A stretch of 64,000 bases of DNA from Algoriphagus resistens (GTDB taxonomy: Bacteria; Bacteroidota; Bacteroidia; Cytophagales; Cyclobacteriaceae). The notes below the pieces were generated by a model. That model searched no databases. It had not been told where the DNA came from and saw nothing but the letters and a program-made list of their open reading frames with translations. Every line of letters starts with the position of its first letter. Positions within the stretch are counted from its first letter, which is position 1. Below, in pieces: positions 44,760 through 52,962 of this stretch. The stretch lies in contig NZ_LMXN01000016.1 of the NCBI RefSeq assembly GCF_001442615.1, positions 62,001-126,000 on the forward strand, in the 5' to 3' direction. The translations under genes were made by a program, and so were the position numbers.

Positions 44760-44851
44760 CTGATTATGATTTGATTTTTAAAGAACAGATGGAATCTCAC
44801 ACACTGAATAATCATCCCGATTTGTGTCGTTTTCGACGTGCTCGATTTCAT
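44760..44851 (-). repeat. Leader repeat element, copy 4 (92 nt), tandem to copy 3
   Basis: Minus strand: left arm ATGAAATCGAGCACG (44851-44837), right arm TGTGTGAGATTCCAT (44803-44789). The left-arm T to C change is matched by A to G on the right, keeping a pair. The 92-base period equals that from copy 3 to the gene start. A near-consensus -7 element GACCTTTG (44876-44869) lies just upstream. Confidence 0.8.
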
Positions 44852-45019
44852 GTGTTATAATTTTGTTTCAAAGGTCATAACCTGTCCCGTGACGTAGGAA
44901 GCGTAGCCTGTCCCGAACACGTTCGGGATCTGACTACCGTTCTTTAGGCAGGAAATTTAGCACGGTTAGTAATCATTCCAGTGTGTGATCATGCATGTCA
45001 TGCTTCAGGCATGCTCCAT
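44852..45019 (-). repeat. Leader repeat element, copy 5, degenerate and interrupted
   Basis: Minus strand from 45019: ATGGAGCATG, then CACACACTGG-ATGATTA (one mismatch) and GCTAAATTTCC. A 72-base block at 44881-44952, bounded by CCTG and CAGG and containing the palindrome TCCCGAAC-AC-GTTCGGGA (44911-44928), then separates it from the AT-rich tail AAAATTATAACAC, which runs into copy 4. Confidence 0.6.
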
Positions 45020-45025
45020 TTTACC

Positions 45026-45754
45026 TCATTGTTTTAGGAAAAAGTTTTCCAGAATATCTCCTACAAAATAGGCGACAAGAGCAGCCAAAAGCCCTAAAGC
45101 TACCGTTTCGAAAATACTTCGAAAAACAGGAGTCTGGTTGACGATGCTTTTAAGCCAACCAATAACCCAAAATGCTATGCCAGTTAATATGCTTGTCCAC
45201 AGGAAGATATTGATGTCAGAAGGGTAAAAAAACTCCCATAAATAGATCAATAAAGGAATAAATCCGACTGAATTAAATGAGATAAAGGTGGCGACTCCAA
45301 TTTTAAATGGGTTCTTCGTCTCTTTAATCATATTAAGTTCGTCTTTCATCATTTCGCTTACCCAGAGTTTTTTATCAGAAGTGATCTGAGTCACTATTTG
45401 CTCTAGAAGTTCTCCTTTGAACCCCTTTTTCTGATAGATTTCACTGATCTCTCTGCGCTCTTCATCAGGAAGGTTTTCTATCTCCCAGTACTCAATATTC
45501 TCATGTTTTTTGAAATTTTCACGCTCACTTTTGGCTGATAAGTATGCGCCCACGGACATCGAAAATCCATCCGCAAGCAAGTTGGCAAAGCCTAGAATCA
45601 AAATAATCCCCGAATCTAAATTAGCCCCAAATCCACCGGCGACGACAGCAAAAGTGGTCACTGCTCCATCAATTCCTCCATAAACGAACTCTGACAGGTA
45701 TTCTTGTAACTTGCCAAAACCGATATTGTCCTTGTGTATAGTAGATTCTTTCAT
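45026..45754 (-). CDS. VIT1/CCC1 family membrane protein
   Basis: 242 residues. N-terminal helix pair with YGGIDGAVTTFAVVAGGFGA and LILGFANLLADGFSMSVGAYLS, a charged cytoplasmic loop (about 78-145, rich in Glu/Lys) and three C-terminal helices. These are the marks of VIT1/CCC1 transporters, which move Fe(II) or Mn(II). The start overlaps the dipeptidase stop by one base, so both are in one minus-strand operon. Confidence 0.85.
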   Translation of the reverse strand: MKESTIHKDNIGFGKLQEYLSEFVYGGIDGAVTTFAVVAGGFGANLDSGIILILGFANLLADGFSMSVGAYLSAKSERENFKKHENIEYWEIENLPDEERREISEIYQKKGFKGELLEQIVTQITSDKKLWVSEMMKDELNMIKETKNPFKIGVATFISFNSVGFIPLLIYLWEFFYPSDINIFLWTSILTGIAFWVIGWLKSIVNQTPVFRSIFETVALGLLAALVAYFVGDILENFFLKQ

Positions 45755-46917
45755 TAGCGAAGGTTTTGCAGAAAGAAGTGCTTTATATTTTCACCCATTA
45801 CTGCTTTTATTTCTGATTTTGTAAATCCCGCTTTCAGCATTTCATCCACCAGCAATGGAAAGCCTGTAATATCGAAAGGAACGGCTACTGAACCATCATA
45901 ATCTGACCCCAGCGCGACATGTTCTACTCCCACCAGATCACGCACATGTTTGATAGATGCAATGATGTTTGGCAATTCTGGAACTCCGACAGCTCCATCA
46001 AAAAAAGCAATACCGATAATCCCTTTGTTTTTTGCAATTTTCTTGATCTGTAGATCGCTGAGATTTCTTTGAGAGTCCAATACAGCCCTTACTCCGGTGT
46101 GGGAAATAATGACGGGTTTATTAGTCATTTCCAAAACATCATCTACAATTGCTGGCGAACAATGAGCCAAATCCACCAAAATCCCCAATTCATTCATCTT
46201 TGTAACTACTTCTTTGCCAAAATCCGTTAATCCTGCCTGGCTCTGACCATGCGCTGATCCTCCAAGTTCGTTGTCAAAAAAATGGGTGAGTCCTATCATT
46301 CTCACACCTGCTTCATGGACGCGATCCAGATTTCCCAATTTTCCTTCCAATGCATGGGCACCTTCTATACCCAGCATTCCGCCAATGATAGTTTTGTCGG
46401 CTTTTCTTGCTTCAATCAATCTGGCAAGATCTGATTTGCTTTTAATGAAAATAGCCTTACTCCCTTCATCTGAAATATAGTCTGCTAGATTTTCAGATTG
46501 TGAAAGCGTACGGTTGATAAGGCTAAACCAATTGGCTGGAGATTCGCCTTTTGCGATGGTGAGGGGAGTGATGTTATCAAACGTATCGGAGCTATTACTT
46601 TGCATGTTTTGACCTGAAGGAGACTTAGAGACTATGGTAAACATCTCCAATGCAACATTTGCTTCCCGCATCCTGGGAAAATCGACTTGTCCCCGACTTC
46701 CCCTTTCGGTCAAATCTCTACCCCAAAGCAATGCATCACAGTGCAAATCTGCGATAAAATCCAATTCATCATAAATCGATTGGGCTACTGCTGAAGTGGA
46801 ATACGGTGCAGGCGTTTTTACCGGATTTCTTTGAGATTCGATATAAGGTGGGACTATAAAAGTAGCGGCAAAGTAAAGCAGCAAGATTGCCCCCAGAACA
46901 ATAATTAAATTTTTCAT
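45754..46917 (-). CDS. Membrane dipeptidase, M19 (renal dipeptidase) family
   Basis: 387 residues with an N-terminal hydrophobic anchor. Zinc ligands and family motifs: DLHCD near residue 58, IEGAHALEG with the bridging Glu region, LAHCS, HTGVRA and GSDYDG, GENIKHFF. The enzyme cleaves dipeptides, probably in the periplasm given the anchor. The gene is upstream of the VIT1-like gene with overlapping stop and start. Confidence 0.9.
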   Translation of the reverse strand: MKNLIIVLGAILLLYFAATFIVPPYIESQRNPVKTPAPYSTSAVAQSIYDELDFIADLHCDALLWGRDLTERGSRGQVDFPRMREANVALEMFTIVSKSPSGQNMQSNSSDTFDNITPLTIAKGESPANWFSLINRTLSQSENLADYISDEGSKAIFIKSKSDLARLIEARKADKTIIGGMLGIEGAHALEGKLGNLDRVHEAGVRMIGLTHFFDNELGGSAHGQSQAGLTDFGKEVVTKMNELGILVDLAHCSPAIVDDVLEMTNKPVIISHTGVRAVLDSQRNLSDLQIKKIAKNKGIIGIAFFDGAVGVPELPNIIASIKHVRDLVGVEHVALGSDYDGSVAVPFDITGFPLLVDEMLKAGFTKSEIKAVMGENIKHFFLQNLR

Positions 46918-47198
46918 AGCAAGTGATTACACTTCTGAAGATAATGAAAAATAGGATTTGAGCTTAGAAAAACACCTTGGATACAAATAGGTTGGGATAT
47001 TCTGACATTGCTAAAGCAATATTGCCTAAAGAGGAAGAAGGAACTTAGGTGTTTCTGAAAAAAAATAATTGTTTGTTTTTGGGCGCTTTAAAACATTTTC
47101 ATTATGTTTAACAAAATATAAAGATCAAAAAAACAAATACACAGCAAGGATTACAAAAGTATATTTGGTTTTAGATGATTGACAATAGACCCACTCTC

Positions 47199-47229
47199 GG
47201 GGGCTTTTTCCAAAAAGCTCCCTTTTTTT
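47199..47229 (+). terminator. Orphan rho-independent terminator
   Basis: GGGGGCTTTTT and AAAAAGCTCCC (one G.T), tiny loop, then seven T. No + strand gene lies upstream within the gap, so it may end a small RNA starting near 47172. Confidence 0.65.
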
Positions 47230-47272
47230 ATGCTTATGTTTTTTAACATTTTGTTAATATTTAAAAAGGTGG

Positions 47273-47563
47273 TTATAAAAATCTTTGATTTAGATCAAAA
47301 TTTTGTAAAGATCCGGAAAACTGGTTAAAAAGAGTTAATAAATCGAAGTTGAATCTATTAGGATGGAAATTTGGTGTAATTGGAAAAGACTTTTCAAAAA
47401 TTCTGAATATCCTTTTTTGAAGAATTAAAATACGGAGCTGATTTTTTGAGAGGTATTCTGCATTTGTATAGACTGGCTTTTCATCAAACCTCAGATCCCA
47501 TATACAATAGAATGGCAAGATTCCAACAACTTCTGTTTCAGGAGGAATTTTGATATTGAGCAC
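47273..47563 (-). pseudogene. Possible gene remnant, unrecognised
   Basis: 96 codons from GTG with protein-like composition at its start (IKIPPETEVVGILPFYCIWDLRFDEKP shown in part: PPETEVVGILPFY). The same frame continues upstream through an in-frame TAG to another protein-like stretch (QFKVREVFTQIPI), so this may be a decayed gene. I do not recognise it, and it may equally be chance. Confidence 0.22.
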
Positions 47564-48043
47564 ATCCTAATCGTCTCTGAGATGTATTGGTATCTGAGTA
47601 AAAACTTCCCGTACTTTGAATTGTCCAGAAAGTCCATTTTTATTCTGATATTTTGGTGCAGATTCGATTCTATTACCTTAAATGTTTAGGCTTCTTTCAA
47701 AGCTACCTACTTCGACCGAGATATGTTAGGATCCGTATCCTTGTAGAGGCAGAGAAATTAAGTCTCCGGTTTTCCTTTCAAGATCGCATAATTCAGGTAG
47801 AGCATAGGCCAAGAACCGCATTCATCGGCCTGACTCGATAGTTAGTGTTTTAATGTAAGAGTTTTGGATAAGGCTGTATTTTGCTTAATGATATAATCTC
47901 TACTAATGTTTTAAAATTAAATTAAAATTCTTTACAATTGGGGGATCAAAGTAAGTTGAGGCGATAAACGCTGCAAAAGTTTACACGTTGATTTGGCTGG
48001 TTAAAGTAATTTATCCCATTATTTGATTTCTTATGGAGTCCCT

Positions 48044-51010
48044 ATGATAAAAGCCCATATCAGCTCATTAATTTCTCTTACCATTATATTTTTTTTATGC
48101 ATTCAATATTCTGTTTTTAGCCAGGTTAGAGTACCATTTGCAGAGAGAGCATCAGCTTCCAATCCTAGCAGAAAAACATTTCATGTTAAAGGTGATTTCG
48201 TATTAATCGGCAATACTAATTTGAGCCTTGCCAATTATTCAGATGATCTGATGAATGATAATTTGCTGCTATTCGAAGATGTAGATGGAAATAACAGTAC
48301 GATCAACTCTTCTTCTGCAGTGCTTAATTTCCCGAAAGAAAATGGAGCTGATGCAAGCTGCTCCAATGTTTTATTTGCAGGGTTGTATTGGTCTGGTCGC
48401 GGACCTACGGAAGATGTATATTATTTGAACGATCAGAACGGATTTCCAAAAAAGATGGATAGAAGGGAGGTGAAACTGTTTGGCCCAGATGATCCGGTAG
48501 GAGGTAAATTCAGCGCTGGAGATAACGACATCCGATATACATATGGGCTTGATTTAGATAATGATTTGGGCTTGTATGTGGGTTTTGTGGAAGTCACAGA
48601 TTACATCAGGCAGCATGGCGAGGGTGAATATACAGTAGCCGACCTTGGGGCGCTTGAAGGAACGAACTACCATTATGGGGGTTGGTCTCTGGTGGTTGTC
48701 TATGAAAATCCAGTGATGGAAAACAGGAGCATAACGGTTTTTGATGGATATGCTTTCGTGAGAGGTAGTGTGGTAGCTGATTTTACCATTCCTATTTCAG
48801 GATTTTCAGCTGTGGATAATGGGCCAGTAAATATGAAATTGGGAATTGCTGCCGGTGAGGGAGACGTTGCTGCTTTGGGAGATTATTTTGAAATAGAGCG
48901 CGGTGTTAATACCAATGATTTCGTCAGACTTTCTCATGCTGGAAATTCTCCTGACAATTTTTTCAACTCAAGCATTCTCACCGGGGGAAATCCAAGAAAC
49001 CCGAATTTAAAGAATAATACAGGGATGGATATCTCGGTTTTTGATGTTCCGAATGCAGGAAACAGCATCATTTCAAATGGGCAGACGAGCACACGATTCC
49101 GATACGGCACCGATGGAGATGCCTATGTTATCTATAATATCGTTATGGCTGTAGATGCTAATGAGCCTGAGGTGCAAGGGTATCACTATGTGAAAACTAT
49201 AAATAACCAGGCTTTCGATGCATCAAAAAGTATGGTTCCAGGTGACGAGCTGGAAATAGTTGTTGAAATCAAAAATACCGGTGGAGTTAAACTTGAAGAT
49301 TTGCTATTGGAAATAAACCTTCCTGAAGGATTGGAATATGTATCTTCTAGAGGGGAGTATTTTTTTGCAGGTAACTCAGGAAAGCAACCTGCGCAGGTTT
49401 TACACCAAGTAAGATGGGAATTAGGACAAATTCCATTGCCAAAAAATGCGGATGATCTAATGGCAACACTTACCTATAGCCTTCGAGTGACTGATAGGTG
49501 TGAATTATTGATTGACACGTGCAGCGCTAATTTTGTTCTCGACGGACAAATTCAGGGAATTAATAAGGATTCTGGAAAACCAATTCCCACTACTCCCTTG
49601 CTGGTGGGATTCAGTGAGGATTCGAAATGTTTTAATTCACCGATTTTCGAACCGATCGAAATACAGGTAGATGCGGGTGAATTCCTGAAAAATAAATGTG
49701 GATATGAATCCGGTGAACCAAAGGTCATAATCTGCACAAGTCAAGGAGATACGGAGATCTCGCCATCTATTTATTTAACGGATGTATTTCCTGCCGGAAC
49801 CAGATATTACAATGAATTTCCTCTTACCAGCACGACTATTGAATACGGAAATGGGATAAATTTCCTACCTGATTACCAAGCCATTTATTATGCGGTGATA
49901 CCTGATGGAACTTGTCCAATAGGCTTTGGCTTTGCAGTTAGTGAAGTAGAAATAGAGGTGGCTATTGAGGATGGCTCTTGTCAGCCATCTACTCCAGAGC
50001 GGAAAGTGAGCTTGTCAATAAGTAATGGTGTTGCACCATATTCTGTTATTTGGGAAGAGGGAGGTGTGCCTACTGCAGAAACTGATAGAGCTTTATTGCC
50101 TGGGCTACATCGCATATCTGTAGTAGATCAGACCGGTTGTATTGCTAAAAAGGATGTGCTGATACCTAAGGCAAAACTATTCTCGGTCGAGCTTACCAAA
50201 AGCTCTTTACCAGGGGATTGCCCAGAGGAACCCGGATTGACAGTCCGGTTGGTCATTACCTCTGAATCAACAAGTGAACACATGGTTACTATCGAAGGGG
50301 TATTGTTGTCAGGCGAGAAATTTAGATTGATAGATTTGGAGTTGCCAGAAGGGAATTATGAGTATAATGATCTTTTGCCGGGTACCTATACTGTGGAGAT
50401 TGAAAATCTGGAAGGCTGTAGTCAAGTGGAGTCTTTGTACATTGGAGAAGAAGACTTCGTTTATTTAAAAGCCGATTATGTATACAATAGTGAATCTCTT
50501 GTAAATGAAGGATTGTTGAATTTTAACTATCCGGTTAGCTTTGATAATCACTCTCAAGGCAGTTCAATCCTGATGTATTTTTGGGATTTTGGAGATGGAA
50601 ATACAAGTTCGGATTCTGATCCAATCCATCAATACTCTGCCCCAGGGGACTACATAGTTCGCCTAGAAGTGAGCGATTTGTTAGGCTGTGTGAAAGAAAT
50701 TAGTAAATCATTGAAAATTACCGGGGCACAGTATGTTCGAATGCCCGACGCATTTACTCCAAATGGAGATGGTCGAAACGATTATTACTTCCCTGTATTC
50801 AATCAACTGCAATTCATTGAATTCTCTATTTTTAACCGTTGGGGGGAAATGATATTCTATTCCCAAAACCAGGAGTCTCAAGGGTGGGATGGTAATTTCA
50901 AAGGAAAAGAAGCGCCAATTGGTACCTACATTTACAAAGTGAATTATCTGTATGAATCAGAAGGAGCGAAGCCTAAAACTCAAACAGGAAGCTTTGTCTT
51001 GATAAAATAA
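48044..51010 (+). CDS. T9SS type-B sorting domain surface protein with PKD domain
   Basis: 988 residues. ATG 48044 with GGAG upstream and a signal peptide (SLISLTIIFFLCIQYSVFSQ); a TTG at 48023 was rejected. The first 350 residues are a beta-rich domain; about 385-500 looks like a DUF11-type repeat (VEIKNTGGVKLEDLLLEI); a PKD domain lies near 845-900 (FWDFGDGNTSSDSDPIHQYS); the last 85 residues are the gliding-motility CHU_C domain (MPDAFTPNGDGRNDYYFPV, FNRWGEMIF, GWDGNFKG, PIGTYIYKV), a signal for export by type IX secretion. It is probably displayed on the cell surface or secreted. Confidence 0.88.
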   Translation: MIKAHISSLISLTIIFFLCIQYSVFSQVRVPFAERASASNPSRKTFHVKGDFVLIGNTNLSLANYSDDLMNDNLLLFEDVDGNNSTINSSSAVLNFPKENGADASCSNVLFAGLYWSGRGPTEDVYYLNDQNGFPKKMDRREVKLFGPDDPVGGKFSAGDNDIRYTYGLDLDNDLGLYVGFVEVTDYIRQHGEGEYTVADLGALEGTNYHYGGWSLVVVYENPVMENRSITVFDGYAFVRGSVVADFTIPISGFSAVDNGPVNMKLGIAAGEGDVAALGDYFEIERGVNTNDFVRLSHAGNSPDNFFNSSILTGGNPRNPNLKNNTGMDISVFDVPNAGNSIISNGQTSTRFRYGTDGDAYVIYNIVMAVDANEPEVQGYHYVKTINNQAFDASKSMVPGDELEIVVEIKNTGGVKLEDLLLEINLPEGLEYVSSRGEYFFAGNSGKQPAQVLHQVRWELGQIPLPKNADDLMATLTYSLRVTDRCELLIDTCSANFVLDGQIQGINKDSGKPIPTTPLLVGFSEDSKCFNSPIFEPIEIQVDAGEFLKNKCGYESGEPKVIICTSQGDTEISPSIYLTDVFPAGTRYYNEFPLTSTTIEYGNGINFLPDYQAIYYAVIPDGTCPIGFGFAVSEVEIEVAIEDGSCQPSTPERKVSLSISNGVAPYSVIWEEGGVPTAETDRALLPGLHRISVVDQTGCIAKKDVLIPKAKLFSVELTKSSLPGDCPEEPGLTVRLVITSESTSEHMVTIEGVLLSGEKFRLIDLELPEGNYEYNDLLPGTYTVEIENLEGCSQVESLYIGEEDFVYLKADYVYNSESLVNEGLLNFNYPVSFDNHSQGSSILMYFWDFGDGNTSSDSDPIHQYSAPGDYIVRLEVSDLLGCVKEISKSLKITGAQYVRMPDAFTPNGDGRNDYYFPVFNQLQFIEFSIFNRWGEMIFYSQNQESQGWDGNFKGKEAPIGTYIYKVNYLYESEGAKPKTQTGSFVLIK

Positions 51011-51013
51011 GAG

Positions 51014-51853
51014 CTACTGAGGGGTGGCCAGAATATTACAGAAATCTGGAAGTTGATCAATTTTACTCAAGGAACCTCTGATGCCTATTTTCGAAAAAGA
51101 GTAGTTAAAGGGTTTTAGCAATTCTAAAATATCTTCGGGAAGATAGCCGCCAGCTATACAAGCATCCTTGTTGATTTCCAGAAGAAGAATTGGACGGTAT
51201 TTTTTAAGTGTATTAAGAGATCCTTTGAGCACCTGAAGTTCTGCCCCTTCAACATCTACTTTAAGGAAGTTTACTTCTTCTATACTTAGCTCATTTAATT
51301 GTTTGTCCAGCGTATCAAGCTCTATTTTACCCAATTCAATGCTGAACTTATCGGTAGTATAAATAGTGTTGGTGCCCTCGTTAGAATCCTCACTCGCGTA
51401 AAGTATCACTTCTCCTTTTTTATCCGAAAGCCCGAGCTGAACAGGAGTAACAGATTTTTGAAATGATTTATTGAGTCGGATGTTTTCTTTCAATTGGCCA
51501 AAAAGCTGGGGCATGGGTTCAAAAGCGACTACTTTTCCGTGATCACCAACTTTCCTTGCTGCCCAAAGGGAATATTCTCCCTGATTCGCACCTACATCGA
51601 TAAAGGTGTCTCCGGCCTTTAAGAACTTCTCCAAAACGAAAATTGGGGCCCAGTCGTGCGCACCTCGCCAGTAGATGGCATTGCCCATCTGCTTGGAAAT
51701 ATCCACCTTCATCGATACACCCCTAAATTCGAAATTCCTCCAATTTTCCCCACTACTTGAGGAAGAGAAGAATTTCCGAAACAATTTGGTGACAAAAAAG
51801 CCACCAGGAATCACGTATAAATTCCTTGAGATTTTGCTTAAGAAGTGTTCCAT
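51014..51853 (-). CDS. FkbM-family SAM-dependent methyltransferase
   Basis: 279 residues. SAM-binding motifs: FIDVGANQGEYSLWA (about 88-102), VVAFEPMPQLFGQLKENI and FLKVDVEGAELQVLKG (about 198-213). FkbM enzymes O-methylate sugars or polyketides. Next to a glycosyltransferase, a glycan substrate is likely. The ATG overlaps the upstream GT stop by one base (TAATG). It converges with the T9SS cargo gene with a 3-base gap. Confidence 0.87.
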   Translation of the reverse strand: MEHFLSKISRNLYVIPGGFFVTKLFRKFFSSSSSGENWRNFEFRGVSMKVDISKQMGNAIYWRGAHDWAPIFVLEKFLKAGDTFIDVGANQGEYSLWAARKVGDHGKVVAFEPMPQLFGQLKENIRLNKSFQKSVTPVQLGLSDKKGEVILYASEDSNEGTNTIYTTDKFSIELGKIELDTLDKQLNELSIEEVNFLKVDVEGAELQVLKGSLNTLKKYRPILLLEINKDACIAGGYLPEDILELLKPFNYSFSKIGIRGSLSKIDQLPDFCNILATPQ

Positions 51854-52923
51854 TAATTGGTGTATGACTCGCCTGTAAATCGCTCTAGAGACTCAATTAA
51901 TTTCTGTTCTCTTCCCCGCAGCGAATAGTTAGCTTGAATATGAAGTCGTGAATTTATGGAAAGTAAATCTTTATTGGGAGCATTGAGCGCTTTATCAATG
52001 ATAGGAATTGCGACTTCGAGTGATTTATTGGCGATAATAAATCCTGAATCCCCAACAATCATGGGGATGTGATTTGTGCCAGATCCTATAGGGATTGCTC
52101 CGCACAGCATTGATTCACAGAGTGCACAGCCAAAACCTTCGAAGCTGGAAAGTTGGAAGTAAAATTCGCTTTTTTGATACCAGCTTTTTAATTGTTCGGC
52201 AGAAAGAAACCCTAGAAAATGTACGTTAGGTGCTCTTTCAAAGATGATTTCTGAACTCTGTACGCCTGCAAAATAGAAACTGCAACTAGGATATTCCTTA
52301 GCAATTTCAAGAATTAGATCCCCGCCTTTTAAGGTGAACTGACTCGCAGACATGACAGCTAAGAAACTGTTTTCTATTCGGTTTTTGTCAGTTGGAAAGG
52401 TCCATTGATTTTCATCAAGTCCATTGTAAATGACTTCGATTGGGGTTTTGAGTCCAGGGAAATGATGAAAAAGTCCTTGTTTTTTGGAGGTGACCCCAGG
52501 ATCGAAAAGCAACTCGGTTTCGATCAGAGATTCACTCACAGGAAAGATTGCAGTGGCCCTTCTGTAACTGAAATTACAAATTCGTTTGAGCAAACTGATT
52601 CGAAGGCTTCCGTAGTTAATCTCAGGAATGGATGCGCAATCTGTGCCGTGAGTGACGATATATACTTTTTTGGAAAATACCTTTCCAAAGATGGTTGCCC
52701 AAAAAGCCCAGTATCCTCCAAAATTGACAAGTATAAACTTTGACCCCGAAATACTGAAAAGCATATCGAAGAACTGAGTAATGAAATTGAGCGGTGCAAG
52801 TTTTTTATTGCTCCAAGGCTGATTGATGACTTGAACTTGAAAATACGCTGACAGTATCCTGATGTCACTTTTTACAAATGACTGCATGGATGGTGTGATG
52901 TAGAGTATTTTTGGTTGACCCAT
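51853..52923 (-). CDS. Glycosyltransferase family 4-like
   Basis: 356 residues with two Rossmann-like halves. The N-terminal half holds KVYIVTHGTDCASIP and FPVSESLIETE; the C-terminal half holds LAVMSASQFTLKGGDLI, VHFLGFLSAEQLKSWY and the donor-binding SSFEGFGCALCESMLCG with the conserved Glu residues. It is a retaining sugar transferase for a surface glycan. It forms an operon with FkbM, 39 bases after leuS. Confidence 0.86.
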   Translation of the reverse strand: MGQPKILYITPSMQSFVKSDIRILSAYFQVQVINQPWSNKKLAPLNFITQFFDMLFSISGSKFILVNFGGYWAFWATIFGKVFSKKVYIVTHGTDCASIPEINYGSLRISLLKRICNFSYRRATAIFPVSESLIETELLFDPGVTSKKQGLFHHFPGLKTPIEVIYNGLDENQWTFPTDKNRIENSFLAVMSASQFTLKGGDLILEIAKEYPSCSFYFAGVQSSEIIFERAPNVHFLGFLSAEQLKSWYQKSEFYFQLSSFEGFGCALCESMLCGAIPIGSGTNHIPMIVGDSGFIIANKSLEVAIPIIDKALNAPNKDLLSINSRLHIQANYSLRGREQKLIESLERFTGESYTN

Positions 52924-52962
52924 TTAGCCTTTGGGAGAATAAGCTATTTGTTTGAACAGTTT

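Larger units (their letters stand above)
46918..48043. other. 1.1-kb gap, mostly non-coding
   Basis: AT-rich. On the + strand it holds a TAnnTTTG match TATATTTG (47160-47167) 31 bases before an orphan terminator at 47199-47229, so a short RNA could be made. On the minus strand a short protein-like stretch (47273-47563) may be a gene remnant. The last 200 bases lead into the + strand T9SS cargo gene; no promoter consensus was recognised there. Confidence 0.45.

Noticed and set aside
44481..44763. Plus-strand reading frames across the DUF5995 start and the repeats
   Set aside because: They are antisense to a recognised gene and to the leader elements and show no protein-like features.
44668..45019. 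CRISPR array
   Set aside because: The units are tandem and 92 bases long without spacers between constant repeats, copies differ, and no cas genes are near.
47653..47841. 62-codon plus-strand frame in the long gap
   Set aside because: It has no signal, motif or ribosome site, and its composition is not convincing.
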